The notes under the pieces were generated by a model, which was given only the letters and a program-made list of their open reading frames with translations, was not told where the DNA came from and made no database searches. This document shows, piece by piece, positions 34,731-46,902 of a stretch of DNA of 64,000 nt; the first letter of the stretch is position 1, and each line of letters starts with the position of its first letter. Source of the DNA: Macrophomina tecta (lineage: Eukaryota; Ascomycota; Dothideomycetes; Botryosphaeriales; Botryosphaeriaceae); assembly GCA_024180945.1 (NCBI GenBank), contig JAKSGN010000043.1, forward strand, positions 2,356,001 through 2,420,000. Direction: 5' to 3'. Made by a program: the position numbers and the translations under genes.

Positions 34731-37700
34731 TAGGGAGCCTTTTGCGAGGCTCTGGTGTTGCCGTCGATTGGGAGTGGTGAGGGATTAATCGGAAATACAA
34801 CCTACGCTCACTGTTTTTGATCGACCACGCTCTCTATATGTCTTCCGGCACCGTCCTCTTATCCGCTATCTGGAATGGGCCTCCTCCGTATGAGGCCCAG
34901 TAGCATTCGGAATGATTGAAGACAAAGGTCCTTTCTATCCGGTCCAGGGGTGGCCACTGCTCTTCCGTTCCACAAACGCCGGTGAGAAGTACCCTTTCCT
35001 CCGTCTCCAGAGGGAACGTGATGTTATTCTGAGTTGTTTCTGAGCTGCCCAAACCGACCGGTACCTATGACCTGATCCCATGGCCGCTGATTCTCTCTTA
35101 TATACTTCCACCGCTGGGCTGAGCTATATCTCAAGCAAAATACTTATACAGACAGGGCTCACTCATGATCCCGACGTCTTCGGTTCCGCCAGGCTCGACC
35201 ACCAGCCGAGGCCACCAACCGAGCACATCTTATGCCTCCAATTGACCGGTAAATTCTGCTTTCGCGAAGGCGGAACTCCAAGGCCACGGAGCTTGTTCCG
35301 AGTAATAGGCCGCCTACCATATCAGCGTACAAAAATACCTTGTATCTAGATCCCTCTCAAGATGACGACTTTGTTATACCTTTCACATGTTATATGATTC
35401 ATGTGTTGGCTTGTACTTGTGATACTACCGTGATATACCTGCTTTTCGTGAAGTTATTGGCGGACTAATGGCCTGCTATACGTACAGCACGGATAATTCG
35501 GCACTGGACGTTGGCCTTTGACCTCGCTTGTAGGCCAGGCCGCGCGGCTTTGCTGCGTATATGAATTGACCGGCATACCCATATGTGGCCTATCCTGACA
35601 TCTGCGCCAATTTTTACCTTTCTTCCGTCTTTCCAATTCAGAAATCCGCCAGAGCGTCTCTCTCCATCATCATACTGACGGACCGGCTGGTGCATGATGC
35701 ACGAGAGTATCTTTTACCACAAGAAGACGTCCGAATTGTCCATAAGGAAGGCAGAGGCGTTGGAAGGCATTTCGGGAATTATTTCTCTGCAGCAAACTGG
35801 ATTCTCGACAGGTCTTGAGAACTTCCTGCAAGTAGCGCGACTTCATCACCTCAGAGACTTGGAGTGGACGTAGTCATGGCTTAATGGCTATGGAATTGCA
35901 CCACTGGAAATGGTAGTGCTCCACTGAAATTGGCCAGCAGTATGCCTGCTTCAGTGACGCACTGAACGCTACTTCAGCCAACACCATGCGCACATTGATC
36001 AAGTATGCCACCACAAATTCGTCGTCCATACGAGCAGCTAGTCTGCGTGTCCTATTTTAGCCTAGCTTCTCCAACACCTTTATGGAGACCTTCGGTGCCG
36101 ACTCCTCTGCAGCATCAACACGGCTCCGCTCGGCGTCGGAATCGGGCCATGTACGAAGCCGATCCGGGTCACCCTCCCACCGGTCATCCTGTCTCCACCG
36201 CCATCGACACTTTCTCGGAGCCATTTTGGCCTGATACTGGACGGGCTACTCGTTGGGCGGCGTTGGAGAGTGCGGCAAAGTGGAGACGGCGGCTCGAGAA
36301 AGGAGCGGGATGCGCAAATTTCCAAGGATCGCCAGGAACGCGCGAAGACGGTGCTTCGGAAGGGCATCGGAGTCTTTTTTTTTTTTTTCAGACGCCAAAA
36401 TGGTGCGGTAAAGAGCGTTCGACGCGGTGGATGTGCGTGGTGGGTTGTGGTGGACGTAGCTCCAGCTCCAAGCGCTTGTCAGGGGCCCTGATCAGCAACG
36501 GCGTCGATACTCGTCGGCGCTCTTGGCACTTGATCCCCAGTAGCCCCCTGCGGGGCCAAAAACACCAGAAATGCTCACTGGGAATTGAGAAGATCACAGT
36601 GGACTTCGTGGTGTGTGTGTGCGGCAGTAAAGGGCAAACAGGCCGGAACCAAGCATCCGAGTTCGGGCAAACGGGCAACCCTCTCGAGTAGTCACGCGCA
36701 AAGACGTCATGTTCACCAAGGAGAGTTCCTCCGGCAATACTTTCCTACTTGCAGCAATCGTCGCCACCGAGGACACCCTTGCTAGGCCTTAATGGGGGCA
36801 TATTATTACAGGATCACGAATGACAGCGCAGTGCTCACAGCGGGCAAATCAGGAACCCCTTCAAAAGTTTTTCTTAGTACCGCCGCCCGCTAAATGTGGA
36901 ACCTGTCGCCCTTCCTAGTGATCCCAGAATAACGCCTACATGCACAGCTTTGGGACAGTGGCGCGGTGATAGCCTGCATATCGAAATCCACTTCCGGGTT
37001 TCTTGCAGGCGGAGACGCCAACACCGCGTGATCCACTTTTTTTCGATGCCCGCACCCACCAACTTCCCGCTCCTGCAACGCAAGAGCAAAAAAAAGACCC
37101 CCCGAAAACCTTTCCCTAAAGCATTGGGGAGGAGCAGAAGGACCACTGTGGCGGGCATCAATGGCATGGAAATACGACAGCGGCACTAGTGGATTCCCGC
37201 TTTTAGCCAAAATGTCTCATCATACGAGAACAGTCACTTCACGATTCGAGAGCGGATGGCTCGGAAGCAGCCCTGAGATCAAACACAAAAAGTTCTTTGC
37301 GGCCTTCTAGAGCCAGCTCCGCGAAATCTTGAACTACCTTTATTTTTTTTTTTTTCTGCCATCCTGCCCAATAACCGCAATATGTTGTTGGCCATGGACG
37401 TGAACATTAAACTTGTGAATTTCCGTTCCTACAGTACAGCGAAGTGCTTGGGCGTGTTTAAAGACGAGCATGCGTGTAGCAGTAGATAGCTCAAGTGAGA
37501 ATGTCTGAATGTAGTATAGCGCCTCTTGGCCCTTATTAGATTTTTTTGCAGTTTCACCAAGGCACTCTGAAGGGATAGCTATTGAGTTCAAATGAAGCCC
37601 TCTTGTAGTGCGATGGAACTCCTCAAATGTCATGAAAGGAATTTGATGGTAATACATCCTAAGTTGTAGAAATGCTTGAGTATTTCAGATATCATGACCG

Positions 37701-40497
37701 CGACTCGCGATACACACGGTCGCTTTTCCACATTTGGTGATTTTCATCCAACACTTCTGTAATGAAGTAATATTCCTACGCTTCAGAGTGGATGTAGTAT
37801 GGTGTGATAGGCTCCCATGTTACATCACTTCCGCTCTGTCTCAAGGAAACTGTACTACGGCGCGTGGCAAGAGCATTCATGCCTGAGGATATTATTTGGT
37901 CAACGGATATTTTGAATATTTTCAGATCGGATATCCCGTTGGTTTCTTCCACTAAAATTCCTTCTCCCGCCTAGTCAATATCATGCCCAGATTCAGCTTG
38001 CGTAAAATCAATCTCCTGTGATCCCGTCGCCTTAAAGATATTTAAGGAGTAGCGACTACCATTCTGTCCCGTTTCACTTTGAGCCGCCTGGGGTCAGTCT
38101 TTCCTTCCAGACAATCACCGCCGGAACGTCGCCCATACGTTTATATATAATTAAGTCCTTGCGTACGAATGTCTCTGCGCGCAACAGGTGAACTACAATG
38201 TTCATTGAGCCAGATGAAGTCACCCTCGGTACATACCAGAACTCTCATTTACATTTTCATCGGTTCCTGGCAGAGATGTAAAATCATGACCGGAGAAATG
38301 AAAAATATGTAGGCACTGAACAGTTTGGAGTGGCACAAGCTCCACTACTCCAACATGTGCAGACCGTCTGCGACGCCCGAGGTGAAGATACTGGGCCCAG
38401 GCGAGTACTACTTCGAATACAGCGGGGGTTCGCCGCAAAAGTCCTCAATCAGACTCCATTAAAGTCCTTTGGATGAGGGTTGCCAATTCAACGCCCATGT
38501 AGACAACCTGGAGAGATCACTAAGTTGATGGTAGGAGGATAGGATATATGTGGTTGAAAAAGAAAAAGAAAGAAAAGAAAAGCTCACATATTGTTACAGA
38601 GCGTAGGAGAATCTCAGCAATAAGTACCAGGTGTGATTTTACCGATAATGACGATAAGGATCTGCAAATCCATCAGGATACCAAATAATTAGACGTATAA
38701 TGATGAAAAATATCTGGCAAATACAGTTGGTAGTTGACAATTGGGTCTTGATGACGGGTAGTTAAAGTCGTTTTCGAGCAAGGGTGGTTCTTTCACCCCG
38801 CGAAATACACCTATAACGGGATATAGGCATTCAAATGGCCGAATAGTGAGTAGGTAATGTGAATTAACACTTTTTTTTTTTTGTTGAATGGCATGCAGAC
38901 TATGGTTAATCGAGATATTCTGTGTGCATTATGCTGTACACATTGTTAAATCAGCAGTTGAGAGTCGTTTTCTAGTAGTTTATGGAATCATATTGCTGAT
39001 TACCGATTTTTGCTCTTATTGGTAGCGGGTGGTATGATTAGCAATTGATGGCGTAAGCTGCAAAACTATATATGTCAATGCTGTGTACAGAAGGAAAGGG
39101 AAACCTGAGACTCTTTTGGCCGACATGAAATCGTAGTCTGAGTATAGATATATGAATGGGTTGATTTTACTCACTTCCAGATTCTCCCTTCGATGGCCAA
39201 AACATGTTCTCAATCGATGTCGTAATATTTGAGTATCAATGTCTTCTGGCTTCTGGCGCTGGAAAATAGAGCTTTAGCGATTCTATTGTGAGATCTTCAC
39301 GCATGCGCCCTGCAGCGTCTGACCGCCGGCAACAAAGCTACGCTCTTTAGGACATGTTTATTAATACCACTTTGGCGCGTTGAGGAACAAGCCACAACGC
39401 CTAAAGTACCAGTCTTCCGTTTATTTCCGCTCTCGTTCTGAAGAATATGTTCCCGCAGATGATAGGCATACCTCTGTAGCCAATCCGCGGCCCTCGGGCC
39501 AGCGGAGGTACCTCGGTGTTGAAAGAGAATAAATCTTTCTGCCGAAGAAGAGTTTCTGACGCAACTGCTCTGTCGTCAACCTTTGGCCTTAGGTGCAGTT
39601 CTTGAAATGAAGCAATGCTCTCTCGATATTGACTACAAGGGAGCCTGAAGAGCCGAGTGGACCAAAGTGTATGGCATAGACAACGGAGTCCCGCGCCAGG
39701 CATATCCACGAGCACGGCAGCATTCGAGACCGACCGGCCGAGCGCAGCGTAGGGTATCGCCGGGAAGTTTGTCTCTTCACCAAATTGGGATCCAGGCATT
39801 CATGGTGCCCCAAAAAAGCAAGATAGATTGCGAAAGTCATGAGATCCCTCTCAATCGGACCGCTGGGGAAAGAAAGCTGAAGATATAAGAAACGTCCAGA
39901 TGCTGCGCCCCACGAGCGGAGCACAAAGTTACGTTCCTTGACTCCTGCCAATTCCGCTCCGGTCCGGCCCCGCGCACGCTTCGAAACCCGCCCCCATCTG
40001 CTTCAAGTTCCGAATACAGCAGTTTGCGGGGTGCGGTCTTCCAAAACGGGGAAGGCGGATGCGAAGTAGCACCAGCCGAGTACGAAAGCGCCTACTTCGT
40101 GAGCTGTATTACACGTATAAAGACCCAAGATGCCGTGAAAGATGCCCAGACTGAACACGAGAACTTTCAGCGCGAAGAGGAATGGATTACTGTGAATTCT
40201 ACAAAGTCAATCGCAACAAACTTTTGGCCGTGACCTAATATAACAACAACAAGCTCAAATGAGGCTCGTATTCCGCCGGAAGAGAAAAGAAGATGTCGTG
40301 GATATACATACGCAAAGCAGAACCCACGGAACATATATAACATGCTCGTTATAGCTCAGTGTGTATTACTCTGCGAATTCAAACCAGCGCAAAAAGGGCT
40401 CTTTTTTTTTTTTTTTTTCAATATCCGCACCTGAAGAGAGGCGAGAGCAAAAAGAAAGAAAAATAAAATAAAAATAAACGCCTCCAACACAGCAACA
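34731..40497. other. AT-richer gene-free region, about 5.8 kb
   Basis: Base composition shifts visibly from the GC-rich DNA to the left; 37.3-39.3 kb is the most AT-rich part of the window. Frames at 34834-35052 (-), 37340-37657 (-) and 39401-39951 (-) are somewhat protein-like but lack coherent starts or families. Decayed genes or old repeats are possible. T runs occur at about 37352 and 38871, and one at about 40402 just before the PhiA-like gene. Confidence 0.45.
40334..40340 (+). promoter_or_regulatory. TATA-like element upstream of the PhiA-like gene
   Basis: TATATAA lies about 160 bp upstream of the ATG at 40498. It is a good match to the TATA consensus at a plausible distance. Confidence 0.4.
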
Positions 40498-41181
40498 ATG
40501 CTCTTCACGCCCCTGCTCCCTACCCTCCTCCTCACCACCCTCGCCGCCGCCGCCGCCGCCGCCCCGGCCCCGGACGCGGTTCTCGACGCCCTCGCCCCGC
40601 GCGACACGCCGCTGCCGCCGCCCAGCGCCTTCGGCCTCGTCGCGCACGCGCCAGGCCGCGTCTTCGACGGGGCGCGCATCGCCGCCACGCAGGGCGGCCT
40701 TGTCCTCCAGACAACCAATTTGGACGCGCGGTGCGGGCCGCACAGCGACCAGACGCGGCGGTTCGCGGCCTTCACGAACAAAAACACCGACAGCGTCTAC
40801 CTGTGGGACCCCAAGACGGGCAGCAAGCGGCAGCAGCTGTGGTGCGACGTGTCCGGGATGGGGCAGGGAGTGTGCCAGTACACGCGCGACGAGGAGCAGG
40901 CGCGGGGCCTCAACAAGAACAGGATCACGACGACGGAGTTTGGGTTCAGGGGGGCGGGGACGGAAGAGAGTCCCAGCGAGTTGGTGTGGCGGGGGAAGAC
41001 GAGGTGGATTGCGTGCCCGAGGGATGGGAAGAGGGGAAGTAAGGGGCCGTGGTCGGTGTGGTTGGCGGTTGGAGGAGGAGATAACCCCGGAGGGAATAAG
41101 AACTGCAGGAGGTTTAGTGCGCGGGTGGTGCAGTTGCCGGGGGCGCTGGGGTGCCATTATACGAATAGGGAGAGCGGCTGA
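40498..41181 (+). CDS. PhiA-like secreted cell wall protein
   Basis: A single-exon gene of 227 residues. Residues 1-22 form a classic signal peptide (Leu-rich then poly-Ala, cleavage near AAAAA-PAP). The mature protein begins with the FGLVAHAPGRVFDGARIAAT segment that aligns with the start of the PhiA family. It carries the family landmarks in order: SGMGQGVCQYT, WIACP, and a C-terminal PWSVWLAVGGGDNPGGNKNC followed by FSARVVQ and a final CHYT. PhiA was described in Aspergillus as a cell wall protein needed for normal phialide and conidium formation; related proteins are abundant secreted antigens in many moulds. This copy has more Arg/Lys in the central part and is somewhat longer than usual. 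No GPI signal is visible. Family identity rests on remembered motifs, so I rate it good but not certain. Confidence 0.8.
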   Translation: MLFTPLLPTLLLTTLAAAAAAAPAPDAVLDALAPRDTPLPPPSAFGLVAHAPGRVFDGARIAATQGGLVLQTTNLDARCGPHSDQTRRFAAFTNKNTDSVYLWDPKTGSKRQQLWCDVSGMGQGVCQYTRDEEQARGLNKNRITTTEFGFRGAGTEESPSELVWRGKTRWIACPRDGKRGSKGPWSVWLAVGGGDNPGGNKNCRRFSARVVQLPGALGCHYTNRESG

Positions 41182-41685
41182 TTTGGGGGTCTCGTCGTGG
41201 GGGATCGATGGCTCGGGCGCTCTGGGTGTGGAGGGTCGATTGCCTTGATTTCCGGGAAGTCGTTACACTTGACCTTGGATATCCCATAGTGCGACAGAGG
41301 CTATTCAATTACAATGATGACTTGGTGGAAACTATACAATATTCACATTCTTACAATTTGAGCAGGCGCTAAGTAAGATCTGTAATATTCACATTCTTAC
41401 AATTTGAGCAGGCGCTAAGTAAGATCTGTAGTATTTGTACAGAAGATCGAAAAAGTGTGCGATGCGCAGAAGAAACCAAGTGCCAAACTCCATGCTATGC
41501 CGGGAATACAGGACGTCCGCTCCGGGACATAGGGGAAATCAAAAAAGGAAGATGGCGCATGCAGATCAGAAAAACCCACCCATATGTCCTGCCGTTTTGT
41601 CCGAAACTTTTTATATCCGAAAAGGAGAATCCCCCCTCTCTTCTCCGTCTTAGCATGTCTTGTCCCAATCTTGTGATTTACCACG
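41182..41685. other. Convergent intergenic region
   Basis: About 500 bp between the 3' ends of the PhiA-like (+) and Fmp42-like (-) genes. It contains a perfect 46-bp tandem duplication and no coding potential that I can support. Confidence 0.6.
41339..41430. repeat. Perfect 46-bp tandem duplication
   Basis: Two identical adjacent 46-bp units, 41339-41384 and 41385-41430, each starting ATATTCACATTCTTAC and ending AAGATCTGTA. The absence of differences suggests a recent event, or a copy-number variable minisatellite. Confidence 0.95.
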
Positions 41686-43669
41686 TTAAGTGGTCCCGTT
41701 CACCGTACCATAGCTCCTACCTCGGATGGGGCTATCCCCACTTCCGTTGCTGCCACGATGTTCTGCGTAATCGATGTTCCCAAAGCCCATCTCGGCACCG
41801 GGCATGAGCACTTCACGAGCATCCTCAGCCTCCTCTTCAACGCGCTCACGGTGAATTACTCTGCTCTTCCAGGAGACAAAGGTGACGAGAGCCACGCCGA
41901 CAGCAAAGGCGGTCGTCAATAGGATTACATTGACAGGAATGGGATTGTTGTGGAATGTGCGGTGGGTGAGGGCGTCAAGACCGGATTGAAGGAAGTTGAG
42001 AAGACCGGCCAAACAGATGATGAGGCCGTAGACTTTACCAAAGGTGGCGAATCCGAATACCTTGGCCGCGTAATCACTGTTGCATATGATCAGTCCATCG
42101 TTGCCCGTGATGCAACTCTGGGTGGCGGAAGAGGTATGGAAGATGGATGAACTTACGAGACAGCGGTGTAGTAGAAAGGACGGTACAGCACGAAGAGGCA
42201 AATGTTTGCATACGCGGCCCACATTTGAGGAATCACGCCTAGGATACCGATGGAAGTTGCGATGACCACCAAAAGCGAGAGCACGAAAGGTGTACTGGTG
42301 TTGTCCAGCACCAGACCGATAAACGGCACGCTAATGACGCCACCAAGAGGCAAGGCAACATCAAAGAAGGTGTTGACCTCGACCGCCTTGTGGTAATCTC
42401 CAAGCAGGTACTCGTACTGAGACCTGATGGTTGCGACAAAGTAATTGATGCGGGTCATCTGAATGACGGTGAAAAGGGTGATGAGGATAAACCAGGGCGT
42501 CAGGATCTGCTGGGCGGCAGTCTTGCCGTGAAGAGCGCCCCAAACGCCGCTGATCTCCTTTTTCTTTTCTTCCTCCTCGGCCCGTTTGGCCGCATCTTTA
42601 CCGTCCAGCAACGCGGTGATCTCACTCGCAAGACTTTCACGACGAGCTCTCCGGTCATCGCGTAATCTCTGAACAAGAGACTCCTCTTCGATGTCTTCGT
42701 CTGAGTCGTGGTAGTCAGTTGCAGCGTCATCAGCGCGGCTAGCGATCTCCCCGACAGTCTCGTATGACTTGCTTGGCATGAGGGTGATCTGTACGATAAG
42801 GATATATACAGGCACGACCAGGTAGATCAAGAAGAACTTCTTGGGCGTGAGATCACCGCCAGTGGCTTGGTAGATAAGCCTGTAGAAGAGGAAGAGTGCG
42901 GACGAAGTGTCGAAGGCGCCGGTCAGAAGGGCCAGAATGAGACCCGAGTAGCGCGGAAAGGTGTTGCTGAGTTGGAAGGAAGAGATGAAGATGAAAGGAC
43001 CCCCCAGCGCCAGGAAAAGGTATCCGGGTATGTATCCGTCGAAGGGGAGATCTGCGGCGAAGGCGAAGAAAAGGGCACCGACAGTAAGAAACATGACGCC
43101 AATGAGACCGCTGACGCGGGGACCAAAGCGGTCGAGGATGGTGCCTACGGGGAGCGCGCAGACGTTGGTGGACACGGCGGCCACAGTAAACATGAAGTTG
43201 AGCCTGTCCAACGTCAGCCCAAATTCATCACTGGAGAAGACTCCGAAAGGGGTTGGCTCACTTAATCTCCTGCTCGTAGCACACTCTCACGCCGGCGTTG
43301 AGCTCGTCCTTGGTGCAGAGATCTCTGTAGACGCCTTGTTCTATCAAGACTGGCTTTATTGCAGCATATCCGAACACGATTCCGGCAGCTAGGAGGCAGT
43401 AGAGGACGGCGGCGGTGACCTGCACTGCGGGGTGGGTCAGCACCAATTGCTTGGGGGAAGACTCAATCTGGGTTCTGCGGCTCACATATGCGCCTGGTCT
43501 TGGACACTTCGAATGCTGGCACCAGCTCCTCCTGGGCGGCAGGGCCCCAAGCACCTTCTTGCACTGGATTGAAACTGAGAATGCGACGCTCGCTGCCGGC
43601 GGGCGACACGGACCGGCTTCTCCATGGGCGCAGTCCCTCCACCGAGGAAACGCGCTGGATCATCGCCAT
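41686..43669 (-). CDS. Fmp42-like major facilitator superfamily transporter
   Basis: Four exons on the minus strand: 43486-43669, 43262-43424, 42157-43203 and 41686-42076. They join exactly in frame to give 594 residues, with short introns of 58-80 nt. The N-terminal 60 residues are soluble (RSRSVSPAGSERRILSFNPV and so on), then the first helix VTAAVLYCLLAAGIVFGYAA and the signature VLIEQGVYRDLCTKDE. The rest shows about 12 helices, including a GTILDRFGPRVSGLIG loop motif, with a long charged central loop containing DSDEDIEEESLVQRLRDD. This organisation matches the fungal Fmp42 family, related to animal SLC43 amino-acid transporters. Yeast Fmp42 was reported in mitochondrial or vacuolar fractions; substrate is unknown. 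The start at 43669 was chosen over other in-frame starts because exon 1 fits the family's soluble N-terminus. Confidence 0.9.
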
Positions 43670-44976
43670 GACGGGCGAGGCGTAGGCAGAGCTGTCGCGC
43701 TGAAGGCGGCAGTCTTTCGTCCGGGCGGCGGCTTTGGGAAGGCGAGGGAGGACAGGTCGGCGGCAGAAGCGGAGGTGATCAGGTGGCCGTCAGTTGCGGA
43801 GTAGTCGCGGCGCAAGCGCGATTGCAATGCACGACGTCAGCCAGCGCGCAGGCGACCAGTTTCGGGACGTCGGCGGTTTGCGCGGAAACGAGGGCAGGGG
43901 GCAGCCGGCCTTCGTCGGCGCGAAAGCTGGGGTAGGCCTCGTGGGCAGATCGGGGAAGTGGCGGACGAGAGCGCGATTGTCGAATGACGACAGTCGGCGC
44001 GGCGGGCACCAGCGGCTGAATGTGGAGCGGCTCAGATGAGGGCAGGACGGGCGCAGGAACGCGAGAGGGGTCGTTGGGCATAAGTAGGAGCGCAGGCAGG
44101 TCGTCTGGGTGAAAATTTGTAGCCGGAGAAGCGTCTCTTCACGCAGCAAGGCGTCTGCTTCCGAGCTGCATGGCCGGCCGCGGCTGAGGGCAGAGAGGCA
44201 CCGCGTCTGGTGGCACAGCAAAACGCCCGCCTGATTTGCAGCCAAGCCCGACCGCCATGCCCGAACAGGCAAGGAGCTTTGGCCGCCGTGGAGAATTTTT
44301 AGCGGAGCCTTGCGCCCGGAAGACCTCATTTTTCGACTCTCTTCGCCATCGCCGTGACCTGCTCAGCCTTTCCGTCGGCGGACACCCCCGAAGCCTGGCA
44401 CGGCGCCCGCGAATGGACGAGACTAAGAATGACGCAACTCTGCTCCAGCATTCAGTCAGGCTCGTCGCTTCGCCCAATTGCCATCATCCGTCGCCTTCTG
44501 GCTGGCTGGGGAGGGGAAAACAGGCCCAGAGCGGCTCACCAAGGTGCTCGCAGAGATGATCGGACCTCCACGCTCGCCGGCAACTTCGCTGCGAGCCACG
44601 GACTTTCATCCAAGCCATTGTGCTCGCTTTGGTCGCGAGGACGTCGAGTTGTGCTGCACCAGCCCATGCGGAACCGGAAGTCTCCAGTGGACTCAAACTT
44701 GCTCCGAATGCGACGATCGACTTTTCATAGCTATGAAAGCGAAGGCTGCTTCGGCACCTTCTTTCCGTCGAGATTGCATGCTCTACTATCTTCAGTCCAT
44801 ACACCTGTCTGCGTTTCTGCCTGGCACCGGCACTCATCCCGTACACCGAGCTGCAATTCCACCACTGCCGACGCCATTCCAGCCAGCTTACATCGCAATT
44901 GCCGCACAAAGCCGGCTCTCCAATAAAACACAAATATATATTCGTTCGCGGGCTTAAAATGCTGGCTTCGGCGGGG

Positions 44977-44979
<3 letters not shown>

Positions 44980-45008
<29 letters not shown>
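44980..45008. repeat. (GA)14 microsatellite
   Basis: About fourteen uninterrupted GA units. Confidence 0.9.
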
Positions 45009-45014
<6 letters not shown>

Positions 45015-45857
45015 AGAGGACTACGTAGCCGTGACACCGAGACCTTCGCTGAGCGAGGATAGCGAGCAGCTACTGGAGTGTGCAACAAGCCCCGAAAAGC
45101 CCACAGCCAGAGCACATCGAAGCGCGGAAGCAAGTGCCTAACGAAAGGCTGAAGCAAGGCGACGTAGCAAACGAACCTTCACCAGAACTCTACTTTCCGC
45201 ATGAAGTATGCATCCTGGCGCGTGCTGGAGCCGACACGGCAGCCTCAGGTCGGGCCGGGAGCAGCGCCAGCGGCTATCGGGGGCGGCGCAGCACCTGCTA
45301 CTCGGCCCACCACCACAAGAACACCCTCGAGAGGTGCATGGTCCAGACCTGCAGATCTCGAATGAGGCGTCATCGCGATCGACCCTCCGCTTTGCGCATC
45401 CCCGTCTCTAGCCTGATCGGACGGCTGCCGATGAACGTGTGAGGCTTGATCCCCCGCGCTGTCTCCATCAGCGCGCCAGCGGAACCCACTGCGATACCTC
45501 CGCGAAGGCGCCTCAGTGGGTGCAGAGTCATGTTCCCTCAGAGCGTGGCTGAGCGGCGGCAGATGCGACAGAGCCGCACCCTCGGCGAGTGGCTCTCGTT
45601 GACTGTCGCTGGCGCTGAGTGGCCAGAGCTTTGCAGCCAGAATAGCCGCCAGCTCAGACAGCCTCACCATTCGCCCACCAACCCGCTGCCGATTTGCGTC
45701 GGCCCCTGGGGTTTGTCGCTGATCGCTCATTGGATCGACGAGCGTCTGCTCGGATCCTCTTGAAACAACCTTCTCTGCTGTTGATTCTATCCACCTCTGT
45801 AAGAATAGAAACGGCCTGTGCGTCTCGAGCACTGGGGTTCAAGCAAAGGTAGGTACG

Positions 45858-45864
45858 TATATAA
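45858..45864 (+). promoter_or_regulatory. TATA-like element upstream of the MARVEL-protein gene
   Basis: TATATAA followed by G lies about 315 bp upstream of the ATG at 46180. The stretch between is pyrimidine-rich (TCTTCAAACAGTCTCTTCACG and similar), as expected for a fungal transcription start region. Confidence 0.4.
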
Positions 45865-46179
45865 GACGCTGGAACGATGCTGGGCCAGTAGCTTCTCCAG
45901 CACAACAATCAACCACCTCTTCAAACAGTCTCTTCACGAGTTTCCTATCTGTCCTTCGATTCTTGCTTCCGTCGGTCCCTCTTGCTCTTCATTAGTCCAA
46001 GTCTTTCCTTCGACGAACCCATACCGCTGCTGCCTTTGGCATTCTCTTCGAACCCGGCCAGCAACGACCTACAATCCTTAATTGCTTTGATAGCAGTCAA
46101 TCCGTGCTCAGGAGTTGATATCCTGCAATTTCTTCTTTCGGCACTTTCCACAAGACCTTCGCGCAACAAGTTCGCCAAA

Positions 46180-46902
46180 ATGCCTGTCCCCGCCTACGGA
46201 GCCGCCCCTCTTAGCAAGACCTTTGCTCTAGTGAGAGTCTTGGAGGTCATCAGCATGATCATCGTCGTCGGCATTGCCGCCAACTTCGTCAACGACATCG
46301 TCTCGAGCGGCATTGAGCCTCCCAAAGAGGTCGTCGGCACACTCAGCGTCGTAAGCACCTCGCCTACGCCATACCAACCCAAGTCTCACTCTAACCCTCC
46401 CGCGTAGACCTGCATCGCCACGCTCTACTGCCTGGTCAGCATCGCCTTCTTCTGGTCCGAAGCCTACCTGGGCCTGCTGGTCATGACGGCCGTCGACTTC
46501 CTCCTGCTCATCGCCTTCATCGTTGTCGCCGTCTGCCTCGGCAAACCCATTTCCTTCCTCAATTGCTACGTCGTCCAGAGCACCTCCGAGTCCGTCACCG
46601 CCGCCAACGCCTACACCTACTACAACAGCGTCAAGGCCAACCTGAACATCAGCGGTGCCGGTATCAACCTCGCCGCTTTCGCCGGAGCCACAAAGGCCAA
46701 CTGCTTCGAGACCAAGACTATTTGGGGTCTTAGCATCGCGCTCTGGTAAGTTTTGAGAGATCTTTCCCGATGTTTGCAAGTTGGCTCAGTGGCTGACGCG
46801 AGATGAAACAGCATCCTTTTCACTACTTCTTGCGTTCTCCTTCCCACGCTCTTCATGAAGAACAAGAAGGCCAACGCTGCCCCTCCCAAGGCTGAGCCGT
46901 AA
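46180..46902 (+). CDS. MARVEL-like four-helix membrane protein
   Basis: Three exons: 46180-46350, 46408-46745 and 46812-46902. They give 199 residues, with introns of 57 and 66 nt. The hydropathy pattern shows four transmembrane helices: about 18-40 (FALVRVLEVISMIIVVGIAA), 57-75, 82-105 (LLVMTAVDFLLLIAFIVVAV) and 165-185 (SIALCILFTTSCVLLPTLFM). There is a short cytoplasmic Lys-rich tail (KNKKANAAPPKAEP). A Cys-containing lumenal loop (LNCYVVQSTSESV to ATKANCFETK) sits between helices 3 and 4. This is the layout of fungal MARVEL-domain proteins of the Nce102/synaptophysin-like type, which organise plasma membrane microdomains or vesicle traffic. Family assignment is from topology rather than diagnostic residues. 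The very regular C-ending codon choice suggests strong expression. Confidence 0.8.

Larger units (their letters stand above)
43670..46179. other. Divergent intergenic region, about 2.5 kb
   Basis: Lies between the divergent Fmp42-like and MARVEL-protein genes. Frames such as 44354-44926 (+) and 45245-45832 (-) overlap each other on both strands and show no domain. The region includes a (GA)n tract at 44980-45008 and a TATA-like site at 45858. A long 5' leader for the MARVEL gene is likely at the right-hand end. Confidence 0.5.

Noticed and set aside
43790..45832. Several 100-195-codon frames on both strands between the Fmp42-like and MARVEL genes
   Set aside because: They overlap each other, lack splice logic and contain no family motif.
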